The position numbers and the translations under genes were made by a program. Below are positions 6,477-15,215 of a stretch of 48,583 nt of DNA, one piece after another. The first letter of the stretch is position 1; every line of letters starts with the position of its first letter. Below the pieces are notes generated by a model, which was not told the origin of the DNA, made no database searches, and saw only the letters and a program-made list of their open reading frames with translations. The stretch is from Saccharofermentans sp. (GTDB lineage Bacteria > Bacillota > Clostridia > Saccharofermentanales > Saccharofermentanaceae): contig JAIKWL010000008.1 of the NCBI GenBank assembly GCA_024684815.1, positions 1 to 48,583 of the forward strand, written 5' to 3'.

Positions 6477-8165
6477 ATGCATTTGAAGAAGATCACCGCA
6501 GCTGTGCTGACTGTAACAATGTTACTCCCCGTTGCTGCCTGCAATAAGGAGCCGGAATCAGAGTATTCGCTGTCTAAGATAAGACTGACAGGATCAGAAA
6601 GATCATGGAGCTGCCCTGAGGAAAAATATGCCGGTCTGCTTGAGACTTATGGTGATGAAAAATGCAATGGCACTCTGGTCGTAGCCACCGATGAGGACAT
6701 AGTATACCTGTATGCTGAGGATGCCGTCGAAAAAGACGGAACCACACCGGTATCCCAGGACACGATCTACGATATTGCTTCACTGAGCAAGACTTTTACA
6801 GCAGTATGTATTCTGCAGCTTATGGAAAAAGGCAAACTGACCCTGGATGACACTCTGGACAAGTATTTCCCCGGGTATGAGACAGGAAAGAATATCACGA
6901 TCTATGATCTGCTTCATATGTCTTCCGGAATACCGGATTATTTGAACAATCCCGATCCGTTCTGGAATATATCAGGTGCAGATGCTGCTGACAAAAAGAT
7001 CAGCGACATTCTGATGGACAGGATAACCGATGAGGAGTTCAAAGAGGCACTGTATCAGGCGCCGCTGGAGTTCGAACCCGGTTCGGCATACGGTTACAGC
7101 AATACAAATTACCGTCTTCTCGCATTCATCATAGAACAGATATCAGGCAAGAAATACTGCGATTATGTGAAGAAGAACATCTTCGATAAGTGCGGGATGA
7201 AGAAGACAACATCCATGGCAGCAGACGACCTGACTTATGTGCCTTATGGATATGAGGAACTCGTTGAGTACGGATTTGTAAATGCTGAAGGATATCCGGC
7301 ATGTCCTAATAATTCAAGAGGCGACGGAGGAATACATTCGTGTCTTACCGACATGGTCGCTTTTGACCGCGCTCTTTTCGGCGGGAAACTCTTAAGCGAA
7401 AAGTCGATGGAGATCCTGCTCAAAGAAGAGAACAATTATTGCTGCGGCCTTATCAAAAACAAGAACGGTTACACGCACAGCGGTTCTTCTCTTACCTGTG
7501 AAGCAAACAACAAGATAGTCGAATCCGGAGAATTCGGGCATGTATATGTGATCATGTTCTCGCATATGGTAAAGGAGGAACAGCCGGCAGCTTTGGACGG
7601 TAACGGTTCCGATCCCATGGCAGGGACTAAATTTACTCCCGGCACATATAAAGACAGAGTATATACCAATGAATATGCAGAACTTAAGATGACTGTTCCT
7701 GAAAGATTTGACAGCTTCGACGACAGTGAGCTTTCATGGTATACAGGTTATTATTTATCTTTATGCACCGATGACAGAGATAAGCTGCGCGAAGCTGCAA
7801 GGAAATATGAAGCACTCTTATTTGACGGTTCCGGTGCCACGATCGAGATCAGTTACCTAAATACTGCATCAGGTGTTCCGGATGATCCGGATTACACCGA
7901 GGAGGATTACCTGGATGATTACGTGGATTTCATGACACGTATGGGCATCGAAGATGAGGACGGCTGGGATCTTGAACGTATCGGAAGAACGACCGTAAAT
8001 CTCGGCGGCAAAGAATACGTGCGTGAAGAAGTCGAGATGGACTTTATGGGAAAGATGAGAGCATTCTATTATGCAAGAAAGATCGATGACGATCTGATGT
8101 GCACAGTGCAGATCAACATCGGAACTGATGAATCGATCGGCGATTACGAGAAGTGGTTTGAATAA
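6477..8165 (+). CDS. Secreted serine hydrolase lipoprotein, class C beta-lactamase/PBP-like family
   Basis: A 562-residue protein with a lipoprotein signal peptide (lipobox PVAAC, lipidated Cys 22), so it sits on the outer face of the membrane. Residues ~50-350 form a beta-lactamase/DD-peptidase-like fold: SxxK as Ser102-Leu-Ser-Lys105, Tyr207-Ser-Asn209, and His334-Ser-Gly336 in place of the KTG motif. His-x-Gly there is usual for PBP4*/esterase-like members. The last ~170 residues form an extra acidic domain I do not recognise. The ribosome site AGAGG is 12 bases before ATG 6477. It shares mirror-image operators with the acyltransferase operon, so a joint role in envelope modification is plausible. 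True beta-lactam hydrolysis is not implied. Confidence 0.85.
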   Translation: MHLKKITAAVLTVTMLLPVAACNKEPESEYSLSKIRLTGSERSWSCPEEKYAGLLETYGDEKCNGTLVVATDEDIVYLYAEDAVEKDGTTPVSQDTIYDIASLSKTFTAVCILQLMEKGKLTLDDTLDKYFPGYETGKNITIYDLLHMSSGIPDYLNNPDPFWNISGADAADKKISDILMDRITDEEFKEALYQAPLEFEPGSAYGYSNTNYRLLAFIIEQISGKKYCDYVKKNIFDKCGMKKTTSMAADDLTYVPYGYEELVEYGFVNAEGYPACPNNSRGDGGIHSCLTDMVAFDRALFGGKLLSEKSMEILLKEENNYCCGLIKNKNGYTHSGSSLTCEANNKIVESGEFGHVYVIMFSHMVKEEQPAALDGNGSDPMAGTKFTPGTYKDRVYTNEYAELKMTVPERFDSFDDSELSWYTGYYLSLCTDDRDKLREAARKYEALLFDGSGATIEISYLNTASGVPDDPDYTEEDYLDDYVDFMTRMGIEDEDGWDLERIGRTTVNLGGKEYVREEVEMDFMGKMRAFYYARKIDDDLMCTVQINIGTDESIGDYEKWFE

Positions 8166-8171
8166 AATAGT

Positions 8172-8232
8172 ACGGTGTGTTTTTGTATCCCTTATTATTC
8201 CCCGAATAAGCAGGTGATCTCAAACACACCGT
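8172..8232. terminator. Long hairpin between convergent genes, overlapping the kinase gene end
   Basis: ACGGTGTGTTT (8172-8182) pairs perfectly with AAACACACCGT (8222-8232), and CTTATT/AATAAG pair inside the loop. On the plus strand it runs into TTTTCCTTTTT, so it should terminate the serine hydrolase transcript. The right arm lies inside the last codons of the histidine kinase gene and its stop codon falls in the loop, so one element may serve both convergent genes. Confidence 0.65.
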
Positions 8233-9091
8233 TTTCCTTTTTGGCGCTTATTTCAAAGCCAAGATCCTCGGCAAGGCATTTTACCACGTAAAGGCCGACG
8301 CCGCTGCCCTTCTGACCTCTTACGCCCCCCTGATAGAACAACTCGAAAACGCGTTCGATCTCGAAATCGTTTTCGGGTTGTATGTCATTTGTGACAGTAA
8401 ACTTTTTGCCGGAAAGCCTTACGCTTATAAATGTCGCAGCATACTTAGAAGCGTTGGATAATATGTTATCTGTGATCCTTGTCACGTCCAGAGGTTCTGA
8501 CATGATCCTGATGCCTTTATCGACGGATATATCCGTCTTGAGATCTCTGTCGTTGATCCTGTCGTAATACTGGAGAAGTTCTTCCTCGACAACTCTTGAA
8601 AGATCTATCTCTTTTATATCCTTTGCACGTTCTTTGTTGAGAGCAAGTTTTGACACGTCGAAAAAATCATCGGACAGCATCTTGAGATAATTGTTCTTGT
8701 CCTTGATTATCCTGAAATATTCCGCATTCTTCGGGTCTTTGATCTCCCCCGATTTTTCGATGAGCTGGATATAGCCGAGAGATGAGGTAAGCGGTGTCCT
8801 GAAATCATGTGATATGCCGCTGACAAGATAGTTGATCCTCTCCCTGTCTTTTACATAAGATGCATATTCGTTTCTGGCTTTGTCGACATGTTCGTCAAGA
8901 GCTTTCGCAAGCACGATTATATCCTTGTCCCGGCTCGATACTTTTACAGGCTCCTTGGAATCGTGCTCAACGCTGTACTTAACATCTTTAGAGAAATCCC
9001 TGATCTGTTTTTTGAGGATCACAAGTCTGACAAACAGGATCAGGGCAATTAAAAAGAGGACAGAACAGATGATTATCCAAACGATCTCCAT
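8195..9091 (-). CDS. Sensor histidine kinase of an ABC-linked two-component system
   Basis: A 298-residue kinase. One N-terminal membrane helix (about 3-25) has almost no extracellular part, as in intramembrane-sensing kinases. A dimerisation domain with H-box SGISHDFRTPLTS (His95) follows. The ATPase domain has N-box DNILSNASKYA, F-box FELFYQGG and G-box GSGVGL. Together with the response regulator at 10848-11528 and the BcrA-type ABC transporter it forms a four-gene unit. Kinases of this kind usually sense peptide antibiotics or the state of the transporter. It starts at ATG 9091, 21 bases after the permease stop. Confidence 0.9.
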   Translation of the reverse strand: MEIVWIIICSVLFLIALILFVRLVILKKQIRDFSKDVKYSVEHDSKEPVKVSSRDKDIIVLAKALDEHVDKARNEYASYVKDRERINYLVSGISHDFRTPLTSSLGYIQLIEKSGEIKDPKNAEYFRIIKDKNNYLKMLSDDFFDVSKLALNKERAKDIKEIDLSRVVEEELLQYYDRINDRDLKTDISVDKGIRIMSEPLDVTRITDNILSNASKYAATFISVRLSGKKFTVTNDIQPENDFEIERVFELFYQGGVRGQKGSGVGLYVVKCLAEDLGFEISAKKENGVFEITCLFGE

Positions 9092-9112
9092 TGTCCTGTC
9101 CTCCTGATCTGA

Positions 9113-9850
9113 TTATTTGAATTTCTTATTCTTATAGACCAAGTATACTAAAACATAAAGCACTGTGCACTCAATGACCGACGTCAGGATTATTACCGTG
9201 ATAAGATCCTTATTCCCTGCCAGCTGCGTAAGATTAGCCATCTGTGAGTTGGTTGTAAGGAAAAGCAGTTTGCTGTCCTGGAATTTCTCGAATTCCTGGG
9301 AGATCAGCATATAGACGATCAGGTCAAGGATCCCGAATCTTATATAAGGCACGAATGATGCAAGAACGAGATTTCTTCCGAGCATCGCATACAGGATAAA
9401 ACTGACTGTCAGATGAAGAGTAATCACAAACAGAAGAATGAATAACATAACAGGCTCTTCAGCTTCGCCCTTTCCGTTCCTGAAATATGTGAATGCGAGA
9501 AATGCCGCTGTCGGGATATAGATTATCAGTGATGATATAAGCCCGAGCGAAAGCACTTTTGAAAGAATGATCTTATGCGGAGCATTTCCGCTCATTATCT
9601 CGTAATAACCCATCCTGTTGTTATACGCTATTCCGACGAATATCGTAAGCAATGTTCCTGAGCCCAAAAGTATCAGGCTGTAGACAAACTGTGCCATGTT
9701 GAACATTGTGGTGCCGAGATCCGCATCCAGTGCATTCAGGTCAATGGAAAATATCGTTAATATTCCCAGTACCGCCACAGCTGCCATGTAGTATAAAAAA
9801 CCGCCGGAGTTTCTGAATCTGTAAAGTTCCGCTCTGATAATATTAAGCAT
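9113..9850 (-). CDS. ABC-2 permease of a BcrAB/LanFEG-like transporter
   Basis: About 245 residues with six predicted membrane helices and an opening MLNIIRAELYRFRNSGGFLYY typical of ABC-2 permeases in bacitracin or lantibiotic self-protection systems. The start is ATG 9850, preceded by AGGTGG; a GTG at 9859 lacks a ribosome site. It overlaps the end of the ATPase gene by 8 bases, so the two are translationally coupled. It should form the channel for the ATPase at 9843-10757. Export or removal of a membrane-active peptide is the likely task, by analogy only. Confidence 0.85.
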   Translation of the reverse strand: MLNIIRAELYRFRNSGGFLYYMAAVAVLGILTIFSIDLNALDADLGTTMFNMAQFVYSLILLGSGTLLTIFVGIAYNNRMGYYEIMSGNAPHKIILSKVLSLGLISSLIIYIPTAAFLAFTYFRNGKGEAEEPVMLFILLFVITLHLTVSFILYAMLGRNLVLASFVPYIRFGILDLIVYMLISQEFEKFQDSKLLFLTTNSQMANLTQLAGNKDLITVIILTSVIECTVLYVLVYLVYKNKKFK

Positions 9851-10757
9851 TTGATCCACCTACTTTCGACAGATAATATTCTTCAAGGCTTGCACCCTCA
9901 TTAACGAATTTAAGGATCGTAAGGCCCGAATCCGTTATTGCTCTGGAGATGCTCTTTAATTCATCGCACTTTTCATATATATGGACTTCCTCATTCCTGA
10001 ATACTTTGTATTGCTTAATGCCGAGTTTTTCTTCAAGAACGGCTGCCGTGCGGTTGATGTCATCAGTCTTGAGTGCGATATGGTTCTCGCATTTTACGGC
10101 AAGCTCTTCGGCAGTAATGCTCTCTACCAGACGGCCGCGGTTTATGATCGTGAAATCAGTGCAGAGCTCTGATAATTCAGACAGGATATGGCTTGATATG
10201 AGGACTGTCACCTCTTCTTCACGGACAAGTCTGTTGATCATGTTCCTGACATCAACGATGCCCTGCGGATCAAGTCCGTTGACAGGTTCATCAAGGATCA
10301 GTATCTCGGGCTTGGACAGTATCGCCATTCCGATGGCAAGCCTCTGTCTCATTCCGAGAGAGAACTTCTTGACCTTCTTGTTCATATCATCCTTCAGTCC
10401 TACGAATTCAAGGATCTCTTCAATTCTTTCTGATGAGGGGATCCCCTTGAGGAGCCTGATATATTCCATGTTCTTATAGGCACTCATGTTGATGTCGAGC
10501 ATTGGATTCTCGATAAGGAAACTCACTCTTCTTCTGTTTCTGTCGATATTATCCTTATCACCGAAAAGCGTGAAATAACCTTCACTCGGCTTTGCAAGTC
10601 CCGCAAACATCTTCATGATGGTCGTCTTGCCTGCTCCGTTCGGTCCGATAAGACCGCATATATGACCCTTTTCGACTTCGAAGCTGAAATCATCAACGAC
10701 TTTTTGTCTGCCGTACTGCTTCGTAAGTCCCTTTGTCTCCAGTACGATATTGGACAT
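9843..10757 (-). CDS. ABC transporter ATPase, BcrA/LanF type
   Basis: A 304-residue ATPase. Walker A GPNGAGKTT lies near residue 38, then signature FSLGMRQRLAIGMAIL, Walker B ILILDEPVNGLDPQGI and H-loop SSHILSE. The signature and the EPVNGLDP string are characteristic of the BcrA/LanF subfamily involved in peptide-antibiotic immunity. The C-terminal ~80 residues are the usual accessory domain. GGAGG lies 9 bases before ATG 10757. It is expressed from its own likely promoter (-10 TAAGAT at 10797-10792) beneath four GTTAA repeats, probably the binding sites of the response regulator encoded just upstream. Confidence 0.9.
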   Translation of the reverse strand: MSNIVLETKGLTKQYGRQKVVDDFSFEVEKGHICGLIGPNGAGKTTIMKMFAGLAKPSEGYFTLFGDKDNIDRNRRRVSFLIENPMLDINMSAYKNMEYIRLLKGIPSSERIEEILEFVGLKDDMNKKVKKFSLGMRQRLAIGMAILSKPEILILDEPVNGLDPQGIVDVRNMINRLVREEEVTVLISSHILSELSELCTDFTIINRGRLVESITAEELAVKCENHIALKTDDINRTAAVLEEKLGIKQYKVFRNEEVHIYEKCDELKSISRAITDSGLTILKFVNEGASLEEYYLSKVGGSNA

Positions 10758-10791
10758 ACTGATAACCCTCCGTTCTTTGCTTTACGGCTTT

Positions 10792-10846
10792 ATCTTACCT
10801 GCCGGCCGTTAAACGAAGGTTAAGTAAATGGTTAAATAAAGGTTAA
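10792..10846 (-). promoter_or_regulatory. Four GTTAA repeats with 11-12-bp spacing and a -10 box
   Basis: GTTAA occurs at 10808, 10819, 10831 and 10842 (spacing 11, 12, 11), the last three as GGTTAA. Direct repeats at one helical turn are the normal binding pattern of OmpR-family regulators. On the minus strand a TAAGAT -10 box follows (10797-10792) and no good -35 is present, as expected for an activator-dependent promoter. The rightmost repeat overlaps the 3' end of the response regulator gene. Confidence 0.65.
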
Positions 10847-10847
10847 A

Positions 10848-11528
10848 TCAGTTTTTGAGACGGTAACCCATGCCCCATACGGTCTCGATATACTCTTCCG
10901 GGTCGTATTCCTTGATCTTCGATCTGATGTTGCTCATATGGACCTTAATGATATTATCGTCATCCATATAATTCTCTCTCCAAATGCTCTCAAAGAGATT
11001 TGCTTTCGAAAAGAGTTTATGGGGATTCTCGACCAACAGCTCAAGGATGCTGTATTCCTTGGCAGCAAGTGTTATCTCATTGCCGGATACAAATACTTTT
11101 TTAAGTTCGGTATCTATCTTAAGATTCTTAAAACAGAGCGGTTCCTTCTTACCTTTATCCTGCGCCCTGCTCCTTCTTAACACGGCTTCGATCCTGACAA
11201 GAAGCTCATCAAGATCAAAAGGCTTGGTAACATAATCATCAGCGCCGGACCTCATAAGATCTATCTTGGTCCTTGTCATGTCCTTTGCCGATACGATGAT
11301 GACGGGAATATCAGAGAATTTGCGCACTTCCTCAAGAACGGCATCACCGCTTTTGAGCGGAAGCATAAGATCGAGCAGGACAAGATCCGGGCTTTCATCC
11401 TTTATCACGCGCAGAGCATCAAGACCTGTCGTTACTGACAGGCACTCATAGCCTTCATCGCTCAGATAACTGCGAAGAAGGGCATTTATCTCTTTATCGT
11501 CTTCAGCGATCAGGATCTTGTATTTCAT
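10848..11528 (-). CDS. OmpR-family response regulator
   Basis: A 226-residue regulator. The receiver domain has acidic pocket DD at 10-11, phospho-acceptor Asp53 (LVLLDLMLP), the switch Ser and Lys102 (VTKPFD). A winged-helix DNA-binding domain (about 128-226) ends with the typical VWGMGYRLKN. It starts 27 bases after the stop of the methyltransferase gene and is followed by the ABC transporter and kinase it probably works with. It is the natural candidate to bind the GTTAA repeats at 10808-10846. Confidence 0.93.
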   Translation of the reverse strand: MKYKILIAEDDKEINALLRSYLSDEGYECLSVTTGLDALRVIKDESPDLVLLDLMLPLKSGDAVLEEVRKFSDIPVIIVSAKDMTRTKIDLMRSGADDYVTKPFDLDELLVRIEAVLRRSRAQDKGKKEPLCFKNLKIDTELKKVFVSGNEITLAAKEYSILELLVENPHKLFSKANLFESIWRENYMDDDNIIKVHMSNIRSKIKEYDPEEYIETVWGMGYRLKN

Positions 11529-11555
11529 GCTATTAATTATACACTCGATAAGGTC

Positions 11556-12410
11556 TTAAAAGTCTTTCTTCATTAATTCCCAGAAACTGATTGCGCTTGC
11601 AGCGGCGACATTAAGTGAATCCACACCGTGATACATGGGGATCATGACACGGTAATCACAGGCCTTAATGATATCTTTGGGAAGGCCGGTTCCCTCCGTA
11701 CCGAGAACAACTGCAAGTCTTTCATTTGCACGGATCTCATCATTATCGACTGATGTCGAATCTTCAGTCAGAGCCATTGCGACAGTCTTGAACCCGTAAG
11801 ACTGAAGCGTATTTATAAGATTGGTCCCTTCGGACTGCGCCTGTGAAGCCTTTGCCCAGGGGAGCTGGAAAACAGTGCCCATACTGACTCTTGCCGTACG
11901 TCTGGTAAGCGGATCCACTGACGCATGTGTAAGGAGTGCGCCGTCCATCCCGAGGGCTGCTGCCGAGCGGATTATCGCACCGACGTTTGTGGGATTTACG
12001 ACATCAAACAAAACCGTTATCCGCTTTTTATCCTTACAGAACTCTTCGACCGGAATCTCAGGCTTTCTCCTGAATGTCATCCACAGTCCGCGCACCAGTG
12101 AGTGCCCTGTAAGATTTATCGTGACTTCTCTGTCAGCGGTATAGACCGGTATGGAATCCAGTTTTTCCTTTCCCCATATCTTTTCGATGCTCTCGAAAAC
12201 AGGTCCTGCCTCAGCTTCCAAGCGCCCGGTCTCAACAAGCATGGAAAGCGGCTCATATCCTGCCTCCAGTGCCCTTATGCTCACGTAAGCAGTCTCGGCA
12301 AGAAAGATCCCCGGATCAGGAGCAAAACACCCTGCCAGCGCAGTATCCGATGTTCTTGCGAAAACATCCAATTCCGGAGCGTTAATGTCTTCTATACTGA
12401 TCAGGTTCAT
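11556..12410 (-). CDS. RNA 2'-O-methyltransferase, SpoU/TrmH family
   Basis: A 284-residue SPOUT enzyme. Residues ~1-110 form a substrate-binding domain and ~125-284 the knotted catalytic domain. The three family motifs are visible: NPTNVGAIIRSAAALG, LAVVLGTEGTGLP and IPMYHGVDSLNVAAAS. It uses S-adenosylmethionine to methylate a ribose in rRNA or tRNA; the exact target cannot be read from the sequence. Start ATG 12410. It lies between a GNAT gene and the response regulator, all on the same strand with short gaps, so it may share their transcript without a functional link. Confidence 0.9.
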   Translation of the reverse strand: MNLISIEDINAPELDVFARTSDTALAGCFAPDPGIFLAETAYVSIRALEAGYEPLSMLVETGRLEAEAGPVFESIEKIWGKEKLDSIPVYTADREVTINLTGHSLVRGLWMTFRRKPEIPVEEFCKDKKRITVLFDVVNPTNVGAIIRSAAALGMDGALLTHASVDPLTRRTARVSMGTVFQLPWAKASQAQSEGTNLINTLQSYGFKTVAMALTEDSTSVDNDEIRANERLAVVLGTEGTGLPKDIIKACDYRVMIPMYHGVDSLNVAAASAISFWELMKKDF

Positions 12411-12428
12411 GGCTTGGTCATTCCATAT

Positions 12429-13304
12429 TCAGGCGTGTGACAGATCAGGGAAATACAGTTTGTCACGTTCTATGGATTGAAGTTGTTTCCCTCTGTAGAA
12501 CAGTCTGTAATCCTCACCGCCGTCGTATATCTCGGCATCACACATATATTTATCTTCTTGCCTCGGAGTAAATCCCAACCTTATCCTGTCGTCCTGTATC
12601 TTGATTCGGCATAAGATCTCCTGAAGACCGATATCCTCTCTGCAAAGCACAGACCCCAGCACAGCACCGTCATCCTGATTAAGGACGATGAAGCAGTCTA
12701 TGTCATCGGCATAGTAGACGTTATCAAGACCTGAAGTATAGAACATCTGCAGGCCGAACTTGTTTAGCTGCTCAAAAGAAGAATGGAATGCACTCTTCCT
12801 TACAAGATCCATGTAGTGGGCCTTCAGTTCGGTATCCGTGTCCATGACCTGTCTGAACCTTGTGCCTGCTTTCGCGGTATGACAGAAATCGTTTTTCACG
12901 TAGTAATGATACTGGTTCTCCGTAAAGAAACCCATCTTCTGATAGAACCCTTCTGCGCTCAGAGCACCGAACAGATATATGCCGTCGCTTTTTTCCTCAT
13001 ATTTACGGATGACATGCTGCATGAGCTTTCCCGCAAGGCCATGATTGCGGAAGTTCTCGTCAGTCATTACGGTTCCGATCTGAATATAGTTCCGCTCTTC
13101 ACCGTTTTGAGAAAAACGCATGATGTTGGCAGAGACATTGGACACTATTTTTCCGTCATGAAGAAAAGAGTATGGAATGTAGTCGCCTTCGAAATATCCC
13201 TGAGTGACCCAGTTCTCGAAATCAAATCCGAAAACTTTCCTTGTCAGGTCATTCAGCAGATGACGGTATTTTTCGTCATTCATATAACCGCTTATGATCT
13301 TCAT
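12429..13304 (-). CDS. GNAT N-acetyltransferase, Eis-like two-domain type
   Basis: About 291 residues from ATG 13304; a longer frame starts at 13328 inside the preceding gene and has no better ribosome site. The first ~140 residues form a GNAT domain with an acetyl-CoA loop (NFRNHGLAGKLMQHVI) and the QKMGFF motif. The second half is a degenerate GNAT/SCP-like domain, as in Eis-type acetyltransferases. It starts 5 bases after the stop of the HAD gene. Substrate unknown. Confidence 0.8.
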   Translation of the reverse strand: MKIISGYMNDEKYRHLLNDLTRKVFGFDFENWVTQGYFEGDYIPYSFLHDGKIVSNVSANIMRFSQNGEERNYIQIGTVMTDENFRNHGLAGKLMQHVIRKYEEKSDGIYLFGALSAEGFYQKMGFFTENQYHYYVKNDFCHTAKAGTRFRQVMDTDTELKAHYMDLVRKSAFHSSFEQLNKFGLQMFYTSGLDNVYYADDIDCFIVLNQDDGAVLGSVLCREDIGLQEILCRIKIQDDRIRLGFTPRQEDKYMCDAEIYDGGEDYRLFYRGKQLQSIERDKLYFPDLSHA

Positions 13305-13309
13305 CTGTC

Positions 13310-13909
13310 TTATTCCGATAAATGACATATCCTAAAGATCTCTTCGTAGTCTCCCTTAAAGCAGAACGTGTTCATCCCGGCTTTTCCGGCACCTGAGACA
13401 TTGTCATCCCTGTCATCGATAAACAGGCATTCTTCAGCCTTAAGCCCGTATCTGTCCAAAAACACCTCATATATCTCAACATCAGGTTTGAGCATATGAT
13501 AATCAGAGGATACAAAAACTCCGTCGAAAAAATCAAGCGGCAGGAACTTGGGAAAATAAACATAAAACAGGTCGCTGGCGTTGGACAGGATAAAGATCTT
13601 ATATCCGCTCTCTTTTATACGCCCGCAGAATTCCTTCGCTCCATCCAGAGGTGTCATACAAATATCCCAGTTATCCGCACAGTTTTTTAATGCAGCGTGA
13701 TATTTCTCAGGAACTCTTTTCTTTACCTGATCGAACCTGTCCTTATCCTTTATGTCGCCTCTGTCACCAAGCTTCCATTCCGGACCGTTGAACAGTTCCT
13801 TCATGATCACTTCTTTTTCCTCGTCAGAGGAACAGAATGCATTTAATACATATCCGGGATTATAGTCCAGAAGGACATTTCCCATATCAAGAACAATATT
13901 TTTTATCAT
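13310..13909 (-). CDS. HAD-superfamily hydrolase, YihX-like
   Basis: A 199-residue haloacid dehalogenase-type phosphatase. Motif I is VLDMGNVLLDY, where the second catalytic Asp position of many HADs is Gly-Asn, as in the YihX group. Motif II is IFILSNASD, and motif IV is ECLFIDDRDDNVSGA. The cap is a four-helix C1 type. Members dephosphorylate small sugar phosphates such as glucose-1-phosphate. It starts 22 bases after the membrane protein gene and is probably on the same transcript. Confidence 0.85.
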   Translation of the reverse strand: MIKNIVLDMGNVLLDYNPGYVLNAFCSSDEEKEVIMKELFNGPEWKLGDRGDIKDKDRFDQVKKRVPEKYHAALKNCADNWDICMTPLDGAKEFCGRIKESGYKIFILSNASDLFYVYFPKFLPLDFFDGVFVSSDYHMLKPDVEIYEVFLDRYGLKAEECLFIDDRDDNVSGAGKAGMNTFCFKGDYEEIFRICHLSE

Positions 13910-13931
13910 TATCTAAAATAAACTCCGTTAT

Positions 13932-15215
13932 TTATGTTGCCGTCTGTCCCGGTTCTGAATGAACACCGTACCGGACTTTCTCATATTCCTTTTTAAGAGA
14001 TGATATCTCTTTGTCACCGCCTGCAAGAAGAACATCCTCGATCTGACCCGGTGATGAAGAATCCGAGACAGGGAGTCCCTTCTTTATTGCGCGGCGTGTC
14101 TTGTCGTAAAACCGTTTCCTGATGCGCCTCTCATATCCTGAGCCGAAATCAAGGTTTTTTGCGACCTGACTCTTCTTCTCCGGAGGGATGTCCTCGATGG
14201 TATCGATAAGAGCATCTTCCTCTTTCATATTCTCCTGATGTTTGGGCGCGCTTTTGATAAATTGACGCACAGAGTTAAAGACTAATATCGCGATCAGGAT
14301 AACGATGATAACAGCCAGGATCTGTAAAATGAGTATGCCAAGCCATCCGCCTCCGCCAAAATCCCAGTCATCACCCTTGTCACGTCTTATGGGAACATAT
14401 TCCTCATCAATATGAGGATCGAAATCTCTGAACAGATAAGCGATCAGTCTCAGGATGGCATCAACGATCAAAGCGTATAACTTCGACAGCCATGCATAAG
14501 GAGATATTGCAAGAACTCCCAGCGTGACTGCGATAACACCTGCAAGGAATGCAACTGTCTTATAGTTCTGCTTTTTAAGAAGTGAAGACGATCTGGATAT
14601 CTTGTGGATCGAATGATAATACTTGGTATCGAAAACCGCGATCTGACGCATGATGATGTAAATGGCTGTCATAGCAACCGTATTGAACATGATATCAGCT
14701 GCAAGATCCTCCCTGTGTGTTATCAGGCAGAAGAAATATCCGAAAACATGAATGCCTGCAGGCAGAACGATAAACTGCGTATCGGCTGCCATAAAAGCAG
14801 GTTTGAGACGGTACAGGACAGAAAACACCGTGAATCCGAAAAGCAGCAGGATAAGGCAGATCCTGTTCGCGGTCCTGAGTCCGAACTGGAGCTGCGGGAT
14901 CTGAACAGCCACAAGATAAAACAATACTGACACCAGCAAGTGGGAGATCAGCATTTTGAAAAAACCGTATTTCCTTGCTCTCCTGATAAAGGTATGGATG
15001 ACAGCGACTATAAGCAGCGTAAACTGCGGATAAATCTCTACGGTTATTATCTGGATATAGCATTTGAACAGTGTCATGCCGGTAATTATCGTAAGTCCGA
15101 TAATTACCGAAAGAAAGATCTCCGAGATAAGACTGTCACGGACAGTATGGATGGTAAGACCGTGAAGGTTCTTTGTGGTATTGCTGGTGGAATTGATGTC
15201 ACGGAGATCAGTCAT
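13932..15215 (-). CDS. Membrane protein of the MoxR-DUF58 cluster (DUF4129-like C-terminus)
   Basis: A 427-residue membrane protein. About six helices lie in the first 180 residues, another near 215-240 and another near 295-315. A cytoplasmic C-terminal region follows, with FGSGYERRIRKRFYDKTRRA. That part resembles the DUF4129 domain that ends transglutaminase-like proteins in MoxR/DUF58 operons. Here no transglutaminase domain or gene is present. It overlaps the DUF58 gene by 8 bases. A structural partner in an envelope-related complex is likely; direct evidence is lacking. Confidence 0.65.
   Translation of the reverse strand: MTDLRDINSTSNTTKNLHGLTIHTVRDSLISEIFLSVIIGLTIITGMTLFKCYIQIITVEIYPQFTLLIVAVIHTFIRRARKYGFFKMLISHLLVSVLFYLVAVQIPQLQFGLRTANRICLILLLFGFTVFSVLYRLKPAFMAADTQFIVLPAGIHVFGYFFCLITHREDLAADIMFNTVAMTAIYIIMRQIAVFDTKYYHSIHKISRSSSLLKKQNYKTVAFLAGVIAVTLGVLAISPYAWLSKLYALIVDAILRLIAYLFRDFDPHIDEEYVPIRRDKGDDWDFGGGGWLGILILQILAVIIVILIAILVFNSVRQFIKSAPKHQENMKEEDALIDTIEDIPPEKKSQVAKNLDFGSGYERRIRKRFYDKTRRAIKKGLPVSDSSSPGQIEDVLLAGGDKEISSLKKEYEKVRYGVHSEPGQTAT

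Noticed and set aside
6477..8165. Calling the serine hydrolase an antibiotic-resistance beta-lactamase
   Set aside because: The motifs fit the broad PBP4*/esterase-like group; His-x-Gly replaces KTG and nothing shows beta-lactam hydrolysis.
12783..13325. A 180-codon frame opposite the GNAT gene
   Set aside because: It is a shadow of a well-supported acetyltransferase and has no recognisable domain.
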